Source: Ophiothrix spiculata
Lineage: Eukaryota; Echinodermata; Ophiuroidea; Amphilepidida; Ophiotrichidae
DNA length: 31,543 nt
Strand: one strand, 5' to 3'
NCBI GenBank assembly: GCA_000969725.1
Contig: JXSR01S063268.1
Every line of letters begins with the position of its first letter. Within the stretch, counting starts at the first letter, position 1. A program made the translations under genes and the position numbers. The notes under the pieces are model-generated. The model saw only the letters and a program-made list of their open reading frames with translations. It had not been told where the DNA came from and made no database searches. This document shows positions 21,700-31,543 of this stretch, piece after piece.

Positions 21700-21960
21700 T
21701 TCAAACAATCGTGCTTCTACTGCTTCTACGCAGTCCGTGCGTACGCGTAATTCAGAATTTAAATCACCTGACTCAGCTGACGCATGACGATCGTTTTGAT
21801 TGGTCAATTTTCCCAGGTGACAAGAACTTGGCGTGGCGATCGCGGGAACAACCTATCACATGCAACTGCGTGAATTGCAGTGTGTCGCTTAAGGCGCAGA
21901 GTGCTACTTGACAACACGCGTTAATGAGTAAAAAACCCGCGAAACGTGAAGCTTATTTCG
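21700..21960. promoter_or_regulatory. CpG-rich patch, candidate promoter or enhancer
   Basis: By eye this 260-bp patch holds about 20 CpG dinucleotides, including GTGCGTACGCG, GCGATCGCGGG and CACGCG, in a window otherwise poor in CpG. It contains a consensus AP-1 site TGACTCA at 21769-21775 and an inverted CCAAT box (GATTGGTCA) at 21798-21806. An 89-codon ORF (21642-21911) covers it but shows no known domain. The patch could be an unmethylated promoter, a first exon or a young mobile element. The direction of any transcription is not evident. Confidence 0.4.
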
Positions 21961-23505
21961 AAGATTGACTGTATATCTGGTCATGACGACTAGTGTCAAG
22001 TTTGCGCACTATTTGTGTGTTCACACTTGCTTTCTGCTCATGAGAGGGTGTAATAGTCTTGATTAAACGCTTATATGTGGACCAGTTTTTAGTATATCAA
22101 GACAACCTTTAGTCTTCAGTTCCCCACGGCTTGTGATATATTTTGCAAAAACATCTTATTTTTTACAAACCAGGCTCAGAAACGTTTTTGAGACCATGTG
22201 ATGTGATTAGTTACACACCTGCCAATTATACGCACAGCTTCAAGCACAGAATAGATCAATAATTTCACCACTGTATAAGCTAACATGACCGGGTTCCGTC
22301 GAGATATATTATGGTAAGGATAACGGAGGAGTTTGAGTCTATTAAGCTCGATAAACACGATTTAGGTAATGGTAACATTGACCTGAAGCCAAAGGTTTTA
22401 TACCGCATACATCCATATGTCACTCTAGGGAAAAACATGAGACAAACGTAATATATATCTCAATGACAGGTTATATTTCGAAATTGAGTATTGGCCGTTG
22501 TATGTCATGGCACTTAGTTTAACTCCGCTGATGTTGAGCATTAATTGTACGATTCAGAAGAATTTTTTTTCTTGCAATATTTTTTGTGGTTTTTTTTCAA
22601 ATAAATATACGCAAAACAGACTTATAGTAAAATTAAGCTAGAATTGTATTTTGTAATTTCCTGATATTATTGATTAGGGATAGTTGGATCCAAATACCAG
22701 TCTTAGGTGTTTTTTTGTTATGGTATTAGGAGGTCTTAAATCACGACAAAAGAAAAAAAAATATGTCAGTTGTGTCAGATTAATCTGTCTAGCTTGCGGA
22801 AAATCCATCAAAATGACATGTTTTTTTTTAATTATTTTATTACACTGTTTTTTGTGTGTGGGAGGGCGGGGGGAGGGCATGCGCGCAATAAAAATGGTTA
22901 CAAAACAAACATTAAGCATTATTTGGTCAATGATTTTGTAATTACGAAATATAGAATGTAATTCCGAAATATAGCTCGTTAGTGCGATATATTGTAACAC
23001 CAATTTATCAATGAAAGAGAGTAAAACATCCGTGAATTCAATATAATTAGTAAAGATATTTAAATAAAAAAATCCATCGGGTAATATTGAAATGTTGTTT
23101 TTTCAGAAGCCATGCTTGGACAATAATTTACAAGTGCAATGAAAATACTATTTTTAGTGCTCAATAAAATAGAATCTCAAATTATGTTTAATATTTCATC
23201 AGACTATTAGACTTTCACAACAAAATCATATATTCACATTGACTAAAATAATTTGATGTAAAATCGTGATTTCAAAATAGAAAACATTTTTGTTATAGAT
23301 TTAAAGTTGAAAACAAAGGTTTGGGGTATAAATTAGACAATTTTAGGGGAAAATGATGAGTTTTTCGATTAATTTTTTTAAATATTGAACATTAGGAATT
23401 CTGCAGTTATCTCTAACCATACATCTAATAATGTTAAACATAATATTGGAAATCCAACCGTTTGATTTTTCAAACTCTGATAGCATTGAGTTTCAAACCA
23501 TAGTA
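21961..23505. other. Unassigned A/T-rich stretch
   Basis: No supported gene. Overlapping ORFs at 22674-23003 on both strands are low-complexity artefacts of T and A runs. The segment 23000-23500 is especially A/T-rich and featureless. Confidence 0.5.
22860..22877 (+). other. Potential G-quadruplex
   Basis: Four runs of three or more G separated by single bases (GGGAGGGCGGGGGGAGGG) meet the usual G-quadruplex rule and stand out in A/T-rich DNA. A GT run precedes it and GCATGCGCGC follows it. Confidence 0.7.
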
Positions 23506-23726
23506 ATTCCCTTTTGAACGGAAAAGATCGATTGCTTAAATACGTTATCTAAAATATTATTGTACATAGAACATAAAAGAGAAAAAGTAACATTGAAATT
23601 TATAAAACGGAAAATATATAACAAATTCGGGAACAAATGTAATAAAGACATTTCAAATACAATCGAAAATAATAGAATCCACAGAAGTCACTATGATATA
23701 TTGGATTCACTAGAGAATTGGAAATA

Positions 23727-23933
23727 CAATAGTTCGGTATCAACCGATAACTTTGAAGAACGCATTACAGTTTTGATACACATTCCCAATAGACAGTTGA
23801 CTGACGCGTATAATTTCGCCAGAGGTTATTATTCTCTTACTTTTCCACACAAATCATTACTGTCAAGCCGACTAACCGATCAGTTTGTAATACGATTCTT
23901 TACCTGACTTTTTGTCTGGTCTTGCAATCAGAT
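23727..23933 (+). repeat. Internal module alpha (D3)
   Basis: Very close to 16394-16597. The plus-strand ORF through it (23560-23907, 115 codons) is the longest uninterrupted frame outside the Ns and chance overlaps. However, D2 carries frame-breaking indels in the upstream half, and the peptide has no recognisable motif. Confidence 0.7.
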
Positions 23934-24458
23934 TTTCAGATTTCGAGTTTTACGTGATTACCTTTGAAGGGACTTACCTTGATATTTTCCTTAAGTTACG
24001 CTTGAATATTCCATAAAAACATGTAACATAAATTATTTTCAAATAGTCCTATGTTGACAGAATATCAATTTATTAAAAAATAATAAAACAATATGTTTAC
24101 TATTTAACAGTCATAGCTATTTAAAGATCATTTACATGTAAAATAGTTTTTAAAAACGGGTGATTTTTTTTTGTATTTTAAACAATTCAATCGTTTATGA
24201 GAAATGAGGACATACACACAAACAAAATGCCTCTCTCAAATATATATATAAAAAGTCTCATTAATGTTAGTATCTTAAATGAAACATAAACACACTTTAG
24301 TGTTATTTTTGTGAATTGCTTGGAGGAATACTAAATCATCAACGAACAATCCATGGAACCTTCCCAACAGCTAGACATTTCCTACCAAAAAGCTAGACGC
24401 TTAAACAATTTCTGTAACAATGTAATGCATTTGATCGAAGAACATATGTGACAATATT

Positions 24459-24612
24459 TTCATACAAGTTTTACAACAGTTTTCTTTAAAAAGTATTGTT
24501 CATATTCATTTTATGTTTCCTATAGCTCAAAAAGCCCTTTTCTTAGTGATAATTCAGGTAGTTAACACATTGTTTTAGTAGTTTATAATGAAAATACATA
24601 TTCATATTATAT
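24459..24612 (+). repeat. Misplaced block replacing part of the left arm in D3
   Basis: Where D1 and D2 have the first part of the left inverted arm, D3 instead carries about 155 bp that belong downstream of beta (1787-1945 in D1 and about 27007-27170 in D3), from CATACAAGTTTTACAA to ATATTATAT. The arm then resumes at GAGTTCAAAGATCAG. The variants are mixed: CATACAAG and GCCCTTTTCTTAG are D1-like, TATTCATTTTATG and CACATTGTTTT are D3-like. Confidence 0.72.
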
Positions 24613-24799
24613 TGAGTTCAAAGATCAGTAAACCCTATATTTACTGTTGATTGTCCTCAAAATGTACAAATGTATTTCTTATTTCTGATCATTTTCTTGA
24701 AATAAAACGTTGCTGGTGTTTTGAAGTAAGCAAAAGGATTGTGAATCAATTTCAGCAAATTACAACCTTGAATTGCATTTTCACCTGTAGCGCAAAAGG

Positions 24800-24831
24800 G
24801 GCAGACTATGATTTGTCCATCATAGTCTGCC
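24800..24831. other. Perfect 13-bp stem hairpin
   Basis: GGCAGACTATGAT and ATCATAGTCTGCC pair perfectly around the 6-base loop TTGTCC. It lies in a 240-bp segment present only in D3. There is no U-run directly after it and no neighbouring gene, so a terminator role is not supported. Confidence 0.6.
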
Positions 24832-26186
24832 ATCACCAAGGATATGGGAAGCTGCATAAAGGGTACATTTTACAATCTAACTACCGATAGGATATATATG
24901 CGTTTTAAAAGGCGGCAAAACGCCTACATGAAGTGAAATAATTGTGACGATCTACCTGCAGCGAATCATGAGCGGTTTGATCTAAATGGAAAATCGCTAT
25001 ACAAAAACCAGTCATTATTATTATTGTTATTGAAGTTTCTTGTATTTACGGCTCGTTAGAGATGGACGGTCACATATAACAACACTTTACAGATCGAAGT
25101 GATTTTGTCTGAGTAGCGAAAATGATTTCTCAGACAATTTTAAACGGATGACAATTTACATAATCGTTCAGTTAATGTATTATCATTGAAAACTAATGTG
25201 AAAAAAGTTGTTACTTAAAACTCAATACATTGGGCTTGTATTCATTATACGTTTAAAAGTGTGATGGCAGATGAGGCAATTAGTTCAATAACTTGGTGCT
25301 ATAGCAGAGAATGGGCGATTACCAGCAGATTTATGAATGTAAACATGTAGTTCAGCACGAATATTATAATAATGAGAACGAATGTGAAGTAAGTCAGTAA
25401 GCTTCATTATGCAACACAGCGCAATATTATATTAAAACATTACTGGAAGCTATGGCCAATAGATAGGAGTGAATCTTATTATTCAGCTCCATTGTTTGGG
25501 TGTACTTTTAACCCTGTAAAATAGTTCAAACCAAGTCGAAGTGTTTATCTCAATTTCTGTACAGTTTTTACTCAATAGTGCAAAAATACCAACACGGATA
25601 TCAACAACAGTCACAATATGTAACTGAACTATCTGTTACCGATTAAGAGATAATTTATGATCGCAAACCCTGTATCACTTTCTAATTATATCTAGAAACT
25701 CCTATACAGTTCCAAGAAACTGATCATATTGTTTGCAAAACACGTTCAACGAACCGAAGTGTTCATGACTGAATTATTTATACTACTCTTAGTTTCGTAA
25801 ATGTCACATTTCTAACACATCGACCCATCACGAGATGCTTACATATATATTGCTTACTGACATCTCCAGGCTTCCATTGCTCTAACTACGATCTTTGGTT
25901 TTGTTTGTTTTGGTTTATTTACACGATCTTTCACGCGCTGTAGAAAATACTTCAATCGCTTAAGTCAAAATTGACTTGGTAAAAATAATAAAAACGATCC
26001 ATTGAGGTTTCTAAAACATCATTTAGGTCGCCTAGACTTTTTCAGCACTTACCAACTTTCAATCAATATTTTTTCGTAGAGCAGGTAGCTACTGTAACCA
26101 ATGTAATTGACAATCAAACATCCTGCTCCAGTAAAACACCATTAAATTTATGTTCACGTGCTTTATTTTTAATAATACCATTTTAA

Positions 26187-26609
26187 CCCCTCTTCCTACT
26201 AACGGATGATCGCCAATTGCACCGAAAATTTTAAATCGACATTTTGAAAAATATCTGCATGCTATGGACTTGAAACTTACAGGACATGTTAGAATTGTTG
26301 ATTTCTTCATTTATTAGCAAAAAACCGACGACAACTTTTTAAAACGTTTATAGCGAATTTTTGAAAAAATGGCAATTATTGCCAAAAGTCGATTTTTTTT
26401 ATGTCCGGAAATATTTGTGACGTCATAACTACGTAACGCCTCGACCAATTGTCATGATCTTGGTATCAATGGAAAGAGAAGACCCTACCCTATACTATAG
26501 TTTCAAACAATATAACTTTAGGGGTTCGGATTTCAAAATTACAAGGGGTGGTAACCACTCCAACCCCCCTAAGGAAGACGTGTTACAAAAAAGGCTTAGG
26601 AAGACGGGG
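26187..26609 (-). mobile_element. TTAA-flanked non-autonomous element inserted in D3
   Basis: TTAA at 26183-26186 and 26610-26613 flank termini CCCCTCTTCCTA and TAGGAAGACGGGG. D1 has a single TTAA at the same place (around 1370) and D2 also lacks the element, so the empty site shows target duplication of exactly TTAA. Read on the minus strand the interior resembles 12503-13023 (GTAACACGTCTTCC, the CRE-like TGACGTCA at 26418-26425, and a GATACCAAG-type phrase). It has no transposase. The 73-codon ORF (26089-26310) straddles the boundary and is spurious. Confidence 0.9.
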
Positions 26610-26729
26610 TTAAGATTTTAAGATTAAGGTAACACTAAAATGTATCAAACAAAAAGGAAAAACAAAAGAACTGAAGGCAGATAGGTTTCACATTATATTT
26701 CACAGAAAACCACCATAATATTTTTCACA

Positions 26730-26958
26730 CAATAGTTCGGTATCCATATCGTCAGATAGCTTTATATATCTGAGTACGTCAATAGACTAGTACTATATTG
26801 ATATGCAGTCAATACAGACAATTGACTGACCGAGTACAATCCCACCAAGGGTTATGTTTGTTACATTTTTACCAAAATCATTACTGACAAGCCGTCTAAC
26901 CAGTTTGAAATATGATTCCTTAACTGTCTGCTTTCCTGTCTGGTTTGATAAACTACGG
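26730..26958 (+). repeat. Internal module beta (D3)
   Basis: Counterpart of 1500-1734 and 18967-19195, sharing TCAATACAGACAATT and CCCACCAAGGGTTATG with D2. Confidence 0.7.
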
Positions 26959-27179
26959 AAAAGTACTGTATAAAAGTTAACTCTTTGTATTCTATATTAT
27001 CAAATAAATGTTCATTCAAGTTTTACAACAGTTTTCTTTAAAAAGTATTGTTCATATTCATTTTATGTTTCCTATAGCTCAAAAAGCCTCTTTCTAAGTG
27101 ATAATTCAGGTAGTTAACACATTGTTTTAGTAGTTTATAATGAAAATACATATTTATATTATATAATGTGGTTACTACA

Positions 27180-27413
27180 AAATACCAGCAACAGACAATA
27201 TAGGGCTTACTGATCTTTGAACGCGTTTACCTCTGTTAGACGTTTTACTCTCTGACAACGCTTGACGGACCATAACTTGAATTGTCAATCGTGTTAAGTT
27301 CATGAAGGTGTCATTTTAACATATACTTAAAGTATGGTCTTCGCAAATATTTAATAAAATGAAAATGACAAAAGGCAGCATTTACGGCTGGTTTGGGATG
27401 GAGGGTCACAAAT
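27180..27413 (-). repeat. Long inverted arm, right (D3)
   Basis: Counterpart of 1975-2190. It contains CTGATCTTTGAACGCGTTTA, CGGACCATAACTTGA and, at 27380-27413, the terminal motif ATTTACGGCTGGTTTGGGAT. Because the left arm of D3 is rearranged, only the inner part of the original inverted pair still matches here. Confidence 0.74.
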
Positions 27414-28412
27414 ATGGGCATCGTGCTGTATTATGTCAAATATGATCATAGGATGACCATTTTCGGGATTTTAACCCACTTAGTAAGTTTTTCAACAATT
27501 GTTTGCCAGGATGACGCACAAGTTAAGGTCTGTAAGAATCTCCAAAAAATAAGCCTTTCTGCAATTCAGCCCTTCGCTTCATATTCTGTTCTCTATATAA
27601 TTTAGGATGGTATTTCTTCAATCAGTAGTATTTTTTCCCTCATTTTTCCTTTAATGTTTTTGTCAAAAAAGAAGGATTCTCAATAACTATAAAGAGTTGA
27701 ATAAACTTAATAAGTGTAATGTATTTTCAACGCCATATCACTCTTTTCAGAACTGAATGACACATTTGCAACTCGGGTAAACAGTTATTATTATATTTTC
27801 GAAGTGCCCCGCAAATAATGTCACTACCTGGTTATCATGGTAGCGTCACGTACATGAGGTGTATGAAAGAGAAAGAGCAAAATTGTTTTCAGATACTAAT
27901 TTGCTAGTAAACATACACATACATACATACAAAGTTTTTATGTGTAAAAATAATACATGTAGTGATACGATAGGTGCCCAGTATTATAAACAACAAGGGG
28001 AAATAATAACTGGAATGATTGAAAGTTAAATTTCAGACTTCATCTGGTAAATCTGATAAATAGATAATTATCATCTAATAACAACAAATTTAAATTTAAG
28101 TGATTACATAAAATTGGTTGTGAGCGTTTGATACAGATATCAATTAAATTGTAGTAAGTTTCAAGTATATTAGGAAACAGTTAAAGTGGCCTCTATCAAC
28201 ACCTGTTCTTCTGCTATATGTAAAATATCGGCAGAACCCTTGTTAAATTTAGTGGCTTTAATCAAACACTTTTATTAGTTTAGGGTAGAAAATAAAGCAC
28301 GATATAAAGATTTTTTAGATTAATTTTAATATTAAAAGAAATATTTTCTATAGTTTCGATAACAATTAATACCCTTTAACCAGAAAAAAGTATCAGACTT
28401 CTGTCCTTTTTA

Positions 28413-28670
28413 TTGCTTCGTAATTGTCTATCATGGTAGCTTTAATTGATTTTCCCATGGAAAAAGAAATACAACAGTGTGTAAAAGGGGGTATGGCTTT
28501 TTTTATCATTGAGTACTATATTGACACGCATTCCCTATAGATAATTGACTGACTCGTATAATTTCTGAAATGGTAATTTTCTGTTACTTTTCCAACAGAA
28601 TCAATCTTACCATCCAGTATGTAAAACGATTCTTAATCTGTCTGCATTATCGTCTGGTCTGACAAACTAC
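28413..28670 (+). repeat. Internal module gamma (D3)
   Basis: Longer than the D1 gamma. It keeps GTAAAACGATTCTTAATCTG before GTCTGGTCTGACAAAC, which makes its kinship with alpha (GTAATACGATTCTTTACCTG) clearer than in D1. Confidence 0.65.
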
Positions 28671-29833
28671 TAACAAAAATACTCTGAGCTCCGGAGTTTT
28701 TCCAATAATATACAGTTGAAAATAAATAAGCCCCCCTGACGATTATTATGATTTTTCTAGAAAACAGTTAGATCCTGTAATTTGTTTCAAATTGGAAAAT
28801 GAAGGCTAGAATGAGTCAATTCAATGTTTGCTAAAGTTTTACAAAACACTTAACCGTTTTCTTAAAATGTTGTCATTTTCATGACGAATCAAATGTTGCA
28901 GTTTCTTATATTGGAATATGAAAATTTATTAATTTTAAATTCATGGTTGAATGAACATAACCTATGGGTTTATGGTTGAAGGGACATCAAGTAAAATGTA
29001 AATTAAAAATGTATTCTTCAAGGGGACTGTGTTTTAAAAATGTACTTTAAGATTGTTTTCTCATTACAATTAATGTTACCTTTTAAAATTTGTTGGCCTG
29101 GACACATTATATGTAATTCAACTTAGAAAATTAATGTTTCAAAGCTTCCTTATCATTCCCATTTTGCGGAAATGGAAACTCTTTAATGTTTTTCTCAATA
29201 TCTCAAAAACATCACATTGTCAGTTAAGCCCTTTTGCTTTTGAGGAACGGTATTGTTTCGCTTCTTTTAAGCCAACATCGATAACTGAGATATCTAGGAC
29301 GGCAATTAAAGACGGCAAATTTTTCATCTACACTCACATGATGATTATTCAAACACAGTATAGGTGATGATCATTCAATCATGACCAAGTCCCTTACTCT
29401 TTCACTCAAAGATGTTCTAAACATACGAATTATGCTTACTTCGATGCAGAGTTAAAAGTTGTCCATACAGACATTTAAAAATTCATCAACAAGTTTTCAT
29501 TCATATACTAAAAAAAAGAACACTATTATGTGTTGTGTGAAACTTTATTGCTCATTGAAATTTGTATCATTCCAGCCTACATTTAACAGCTTGGAAAAAT
29601 TAAAAGGGCCCAAATGATTTCTAGAAAAATCAATATTATTTAGGGGGTACTTATTTCTTTCGAACTGTATAATATACCCTTGTTATTATTATTCAATAAT
29701 TCTCCTCTTGTGTTCCAATTTGTCAAATTTACTTGGTAGAGTAACACAAAGTATTGCAAAGTATCTGGGAAACAATTGTAAATATGCTTCTTTTCTTCCA
29801 TACACCTCGCGAACGTGACGCTACTATGATAAC

Positions 29834-30175
29834 AAGGTTGTGATATTAGTTGCTGAGCACTTTGAAAATATAGGAACAATGTTTACCCAAATTGCGAATG
29901 TGTTAGTCTGCTATAAAATGTACATGCCACTGAAAATACAATCCAGTAATAGGTTTCAATTACTATTAATAGTTATTGAAAACACTTCTTTTCTGACGAA
30001 ATCAATGAGAAAGCATGAATGATTTATATTGATGGGAGAAACAGCAGCGTCAACGGATAGTCATATTCTACAAGAAGAAGATAATTGAACAATTAAACAA
30101 TCCGAAATCACTTAACATTTAGCAGATGTGAATTTTATCGTACCTTTCGTATTAAGACTTATTAAAAAAGGTGTC
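29834..30175 (+). repeat. Most conserved block of the duplicon (D3)
   Basis: Partner of 4405-4740. Just upstream, D3 has about 10 extra bases (GAACGTGACG near 29811) relative to D1. The 60-codon frame is open in both but starts with GTG and differs from D1 only by amino-acid-changing substitutions. Confidence 0.6.
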
Positions 30176-30550
30176 TATTTTGCAACCTTTTACGTTTGTT
30201 ATTTAACAATAGAAATTAAGGGTTTTTAGTAACGTTACCTAAACTAGAATTCCATTAGGAGAGGTGGTTTTTATTTTCAATTATTTCTCAATATTGTAAA
30301 ATAGCGTTTCTTGAAACGTTTTAGAAGTAAAAAACAAGTAACACGTAAATGATCGAATTTTAATGACTTGGTGTTTTAATAACCATGTGTTCCACAGTAA
30401 GGCAGAAACAAGCGTTATACTAAGGCTTAATGTTTTTCCCTTATCTAGTAACAAAGGATAGTCAAATTCACGGCATCAATTGCAATTTAAAACGTTAAAT
30501 CTTTTACTGCCCTCACCGGAATTATTTTTCCCAGATAAGTTAAATATACT

Positions 30551-31513
30551 TGGGTCATTCCAAAGTAACGTTTGTGACCAAAATAATGATTTTTTTCAAC
30601 TTAAATCGGCTATAACGCCTGACATACACATGCTATGAAAATAATTTTGGTTGATATAAAAACTACTTGGTATAGCCAAAAGGTTCTGAATATTGAAAAA
30701 AATAAAATCTTTCCAAGGTCAAAGAAAAGCCCATGTAACGCTCGGTATCGTTTGTGACTTCGCACGGAAGTGTGTTCTTGCACTTTTAGCTTCAAACCCA
30801 AAACTCGTGTGGCTGATTTGAGAGCTGATATCAACAGAGCTAGAAAAGTAAACATTTATAAACATTACCCGATCTTCAGTTTGCACATTTTCAAGAAAGA
30901 GCTCTCTTTATACACGAATTTGTCATGTAACGTTTGGTAACGTTCGTGACATTTTGCTATGTAACGTTTGTTAACGTTTGTGACATATCATTTTATTTAC
31001 ACACAATAACTGATTTAAGATTTCATTAAAATAATTTTCGGTTCATATTTAATATTTATCACGTTGACAAATCCAAAAGACCCTTACAAGGAACGCTGAA
31101 GGTGGATAAAGGAAATCAGATAAAAGGGAATAATGAGAAAATTGCATGCGTTATTTATGTGACTATCCATAAGACATTAAGAAATACAGTCCTTGGTTTT
31201 ATTTTTCTTCTTTTATTTTACTTAGTATTGAATTTCTAGGGATGGTTCAATATCTCCATTTGTTGACCATATCTTGATGGTTCTATCTGGCTTTACCAAC
31301 GCCTTGTGAATGTTTCGAATTCCGGGACATGTAAGGACTTTATCTCATTGCTTAGATGAAAGGATTGTATCTTGTACCCCCCGATGAGTGATTAAAGTAT
31401 CAGTAAAAGCCGATACGCTAGCTTCGCAAAATCTTGTGCGCTCTGGACAGTGCTCACACCTAATGGGCAGCAATTAACATACTCAATGTGAAAATACACA
31501 TTTATCGTAGTCC
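30551..31513. other. Unassigned stretch with spaced 25-bp motif
   Basis: No supported gene. A motif close to TGTAACGTTTGGTAACG followed by TTTGTGAC occurs at 30734-30758, 30926-30950 and 30960-30984, and as the half form GTAACGTTTGTGAC at 30565-30578. The stretch opens with GGGTCATTCC at 30552, exactly where D1 and D3 part, so it may be a separate insertion. Confidence 0.5.
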
Positions 31514-31517
31514 TTAA

Positions 31518-31543
31518 CCCTCGTCTACCCAGGCAATTTTTGT
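31518..31543 (+). mobile_element. Start of another TTAA-family element (cut by window end)
   Basis: TTAA at 31514-31517 followed by CCCTCGTCTACCCAGGCAA is identical over its first 17 bases to the left end of the element at 12503. The window ends 26 bp into it. Confidence 0.75.

Larger units (their letters stand above)
23506..30550 (+). repeat. Duplicon copy D3 (most complete)
   Basis: It is collinear with D2 from the start through module beta (to about 27055) and with D1 from 24125 to the end. It contains alpha, beta and gamma, a rearranged left arm, an intact right arm, and its own insertion, a TTAA element at 26187-26609. Its right end diverges from D1 after about 30550, where an unrelated sequence starting GGGTCATTCC begins. 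No ORF is conserved in a protein-like way with D1 or D2. Confidence 0.88.

Noticed and set aside
23560-23907. 115-codon plus-strand ORF through module alpha of D3
   Set aside because: The D2 copy has frame-breaking single-base indels in the same region, and the peptide has no recognisable domain, so protein constraint is not supported.
1-30550. LTR retrotransposon interpretation of the three direct copies
   Set aside because: No reverse transcriptase, integrase or gag-like coding remnants, no primer-binding site, and the copies are too long and internally modular for ordinary LTRs.

Overview
This window looks like AT-rich eukaryotic intergenic or intronic DNA. I found no protein-coding gene I would defend, no operon-like gene packing and no ribosomal RNA. 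Long stretches have stops in all frames, and the window is built from segmental duplications, short inverted-repeat transposons, a tRNA-derived repeat and simple A/T runs. The base composition and the abundance of MITE-like elements fit an invertebrate genome, perhaps a marine one, but the sequence does not identify the species. An assembly gap of Ns covers 11370-11937.

The backbone is one large repeated unit (a duplicon) present three times in the same orientation: D1 (1 to about 5140, entering from the left edge), D2 (about 16171-19295, truncated on its right) and D3 (about 23506-30550, the most complete). Inside the unit a diverged module of about 200 bp occurs in up to three forms, here called alpha, beta and gamma. 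A pair of roughly 220 bp inverted arms flanks beta. A 34-bp sequence at the outer end of those arms recurs at least seven times in the window. The three copies differ by insertions, deletions and one mosaic block, so each copy shows what its sisters gained or lost.

Between D1 and D2 lies a mobile-element-rich segment: a 1.5-kb foldback element built of 53-bp satellite units in opposite orientations (6552-8088), three terminal-inverted-repeat elements of 250-430 bp (9590-10020, 10562-10981, 15549-15805), an orphan inverted arm next to the gap, and a 521-bp element with TTAA target sites (12503-13023). Between D2 and D3 lie a truncated TTAA-family relative (19493-19785), a tRNA-like sequence on the minus strand (about 20883-20958), a CpG-rich patch with AP-1 and CCAAT motifs (about 21700-21960) that is the best promoter candidate, and a compact G-quadruplex motif (22860-22877). 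The right end carries a spaced 25-bp motif and the start of another TTAA element.

The clearest biological results are (i) the foldback element, whose repeat unit is itself an imperfect palindrome, and (ii) the TTAA family, where D1 preserves the empty site of the insertion in D3 and shows duplication of TTAA, as expected for piggyBac-type transposition. All similarity statements come from reading the window by eye. No database search was possible, so family assignments are inferences.
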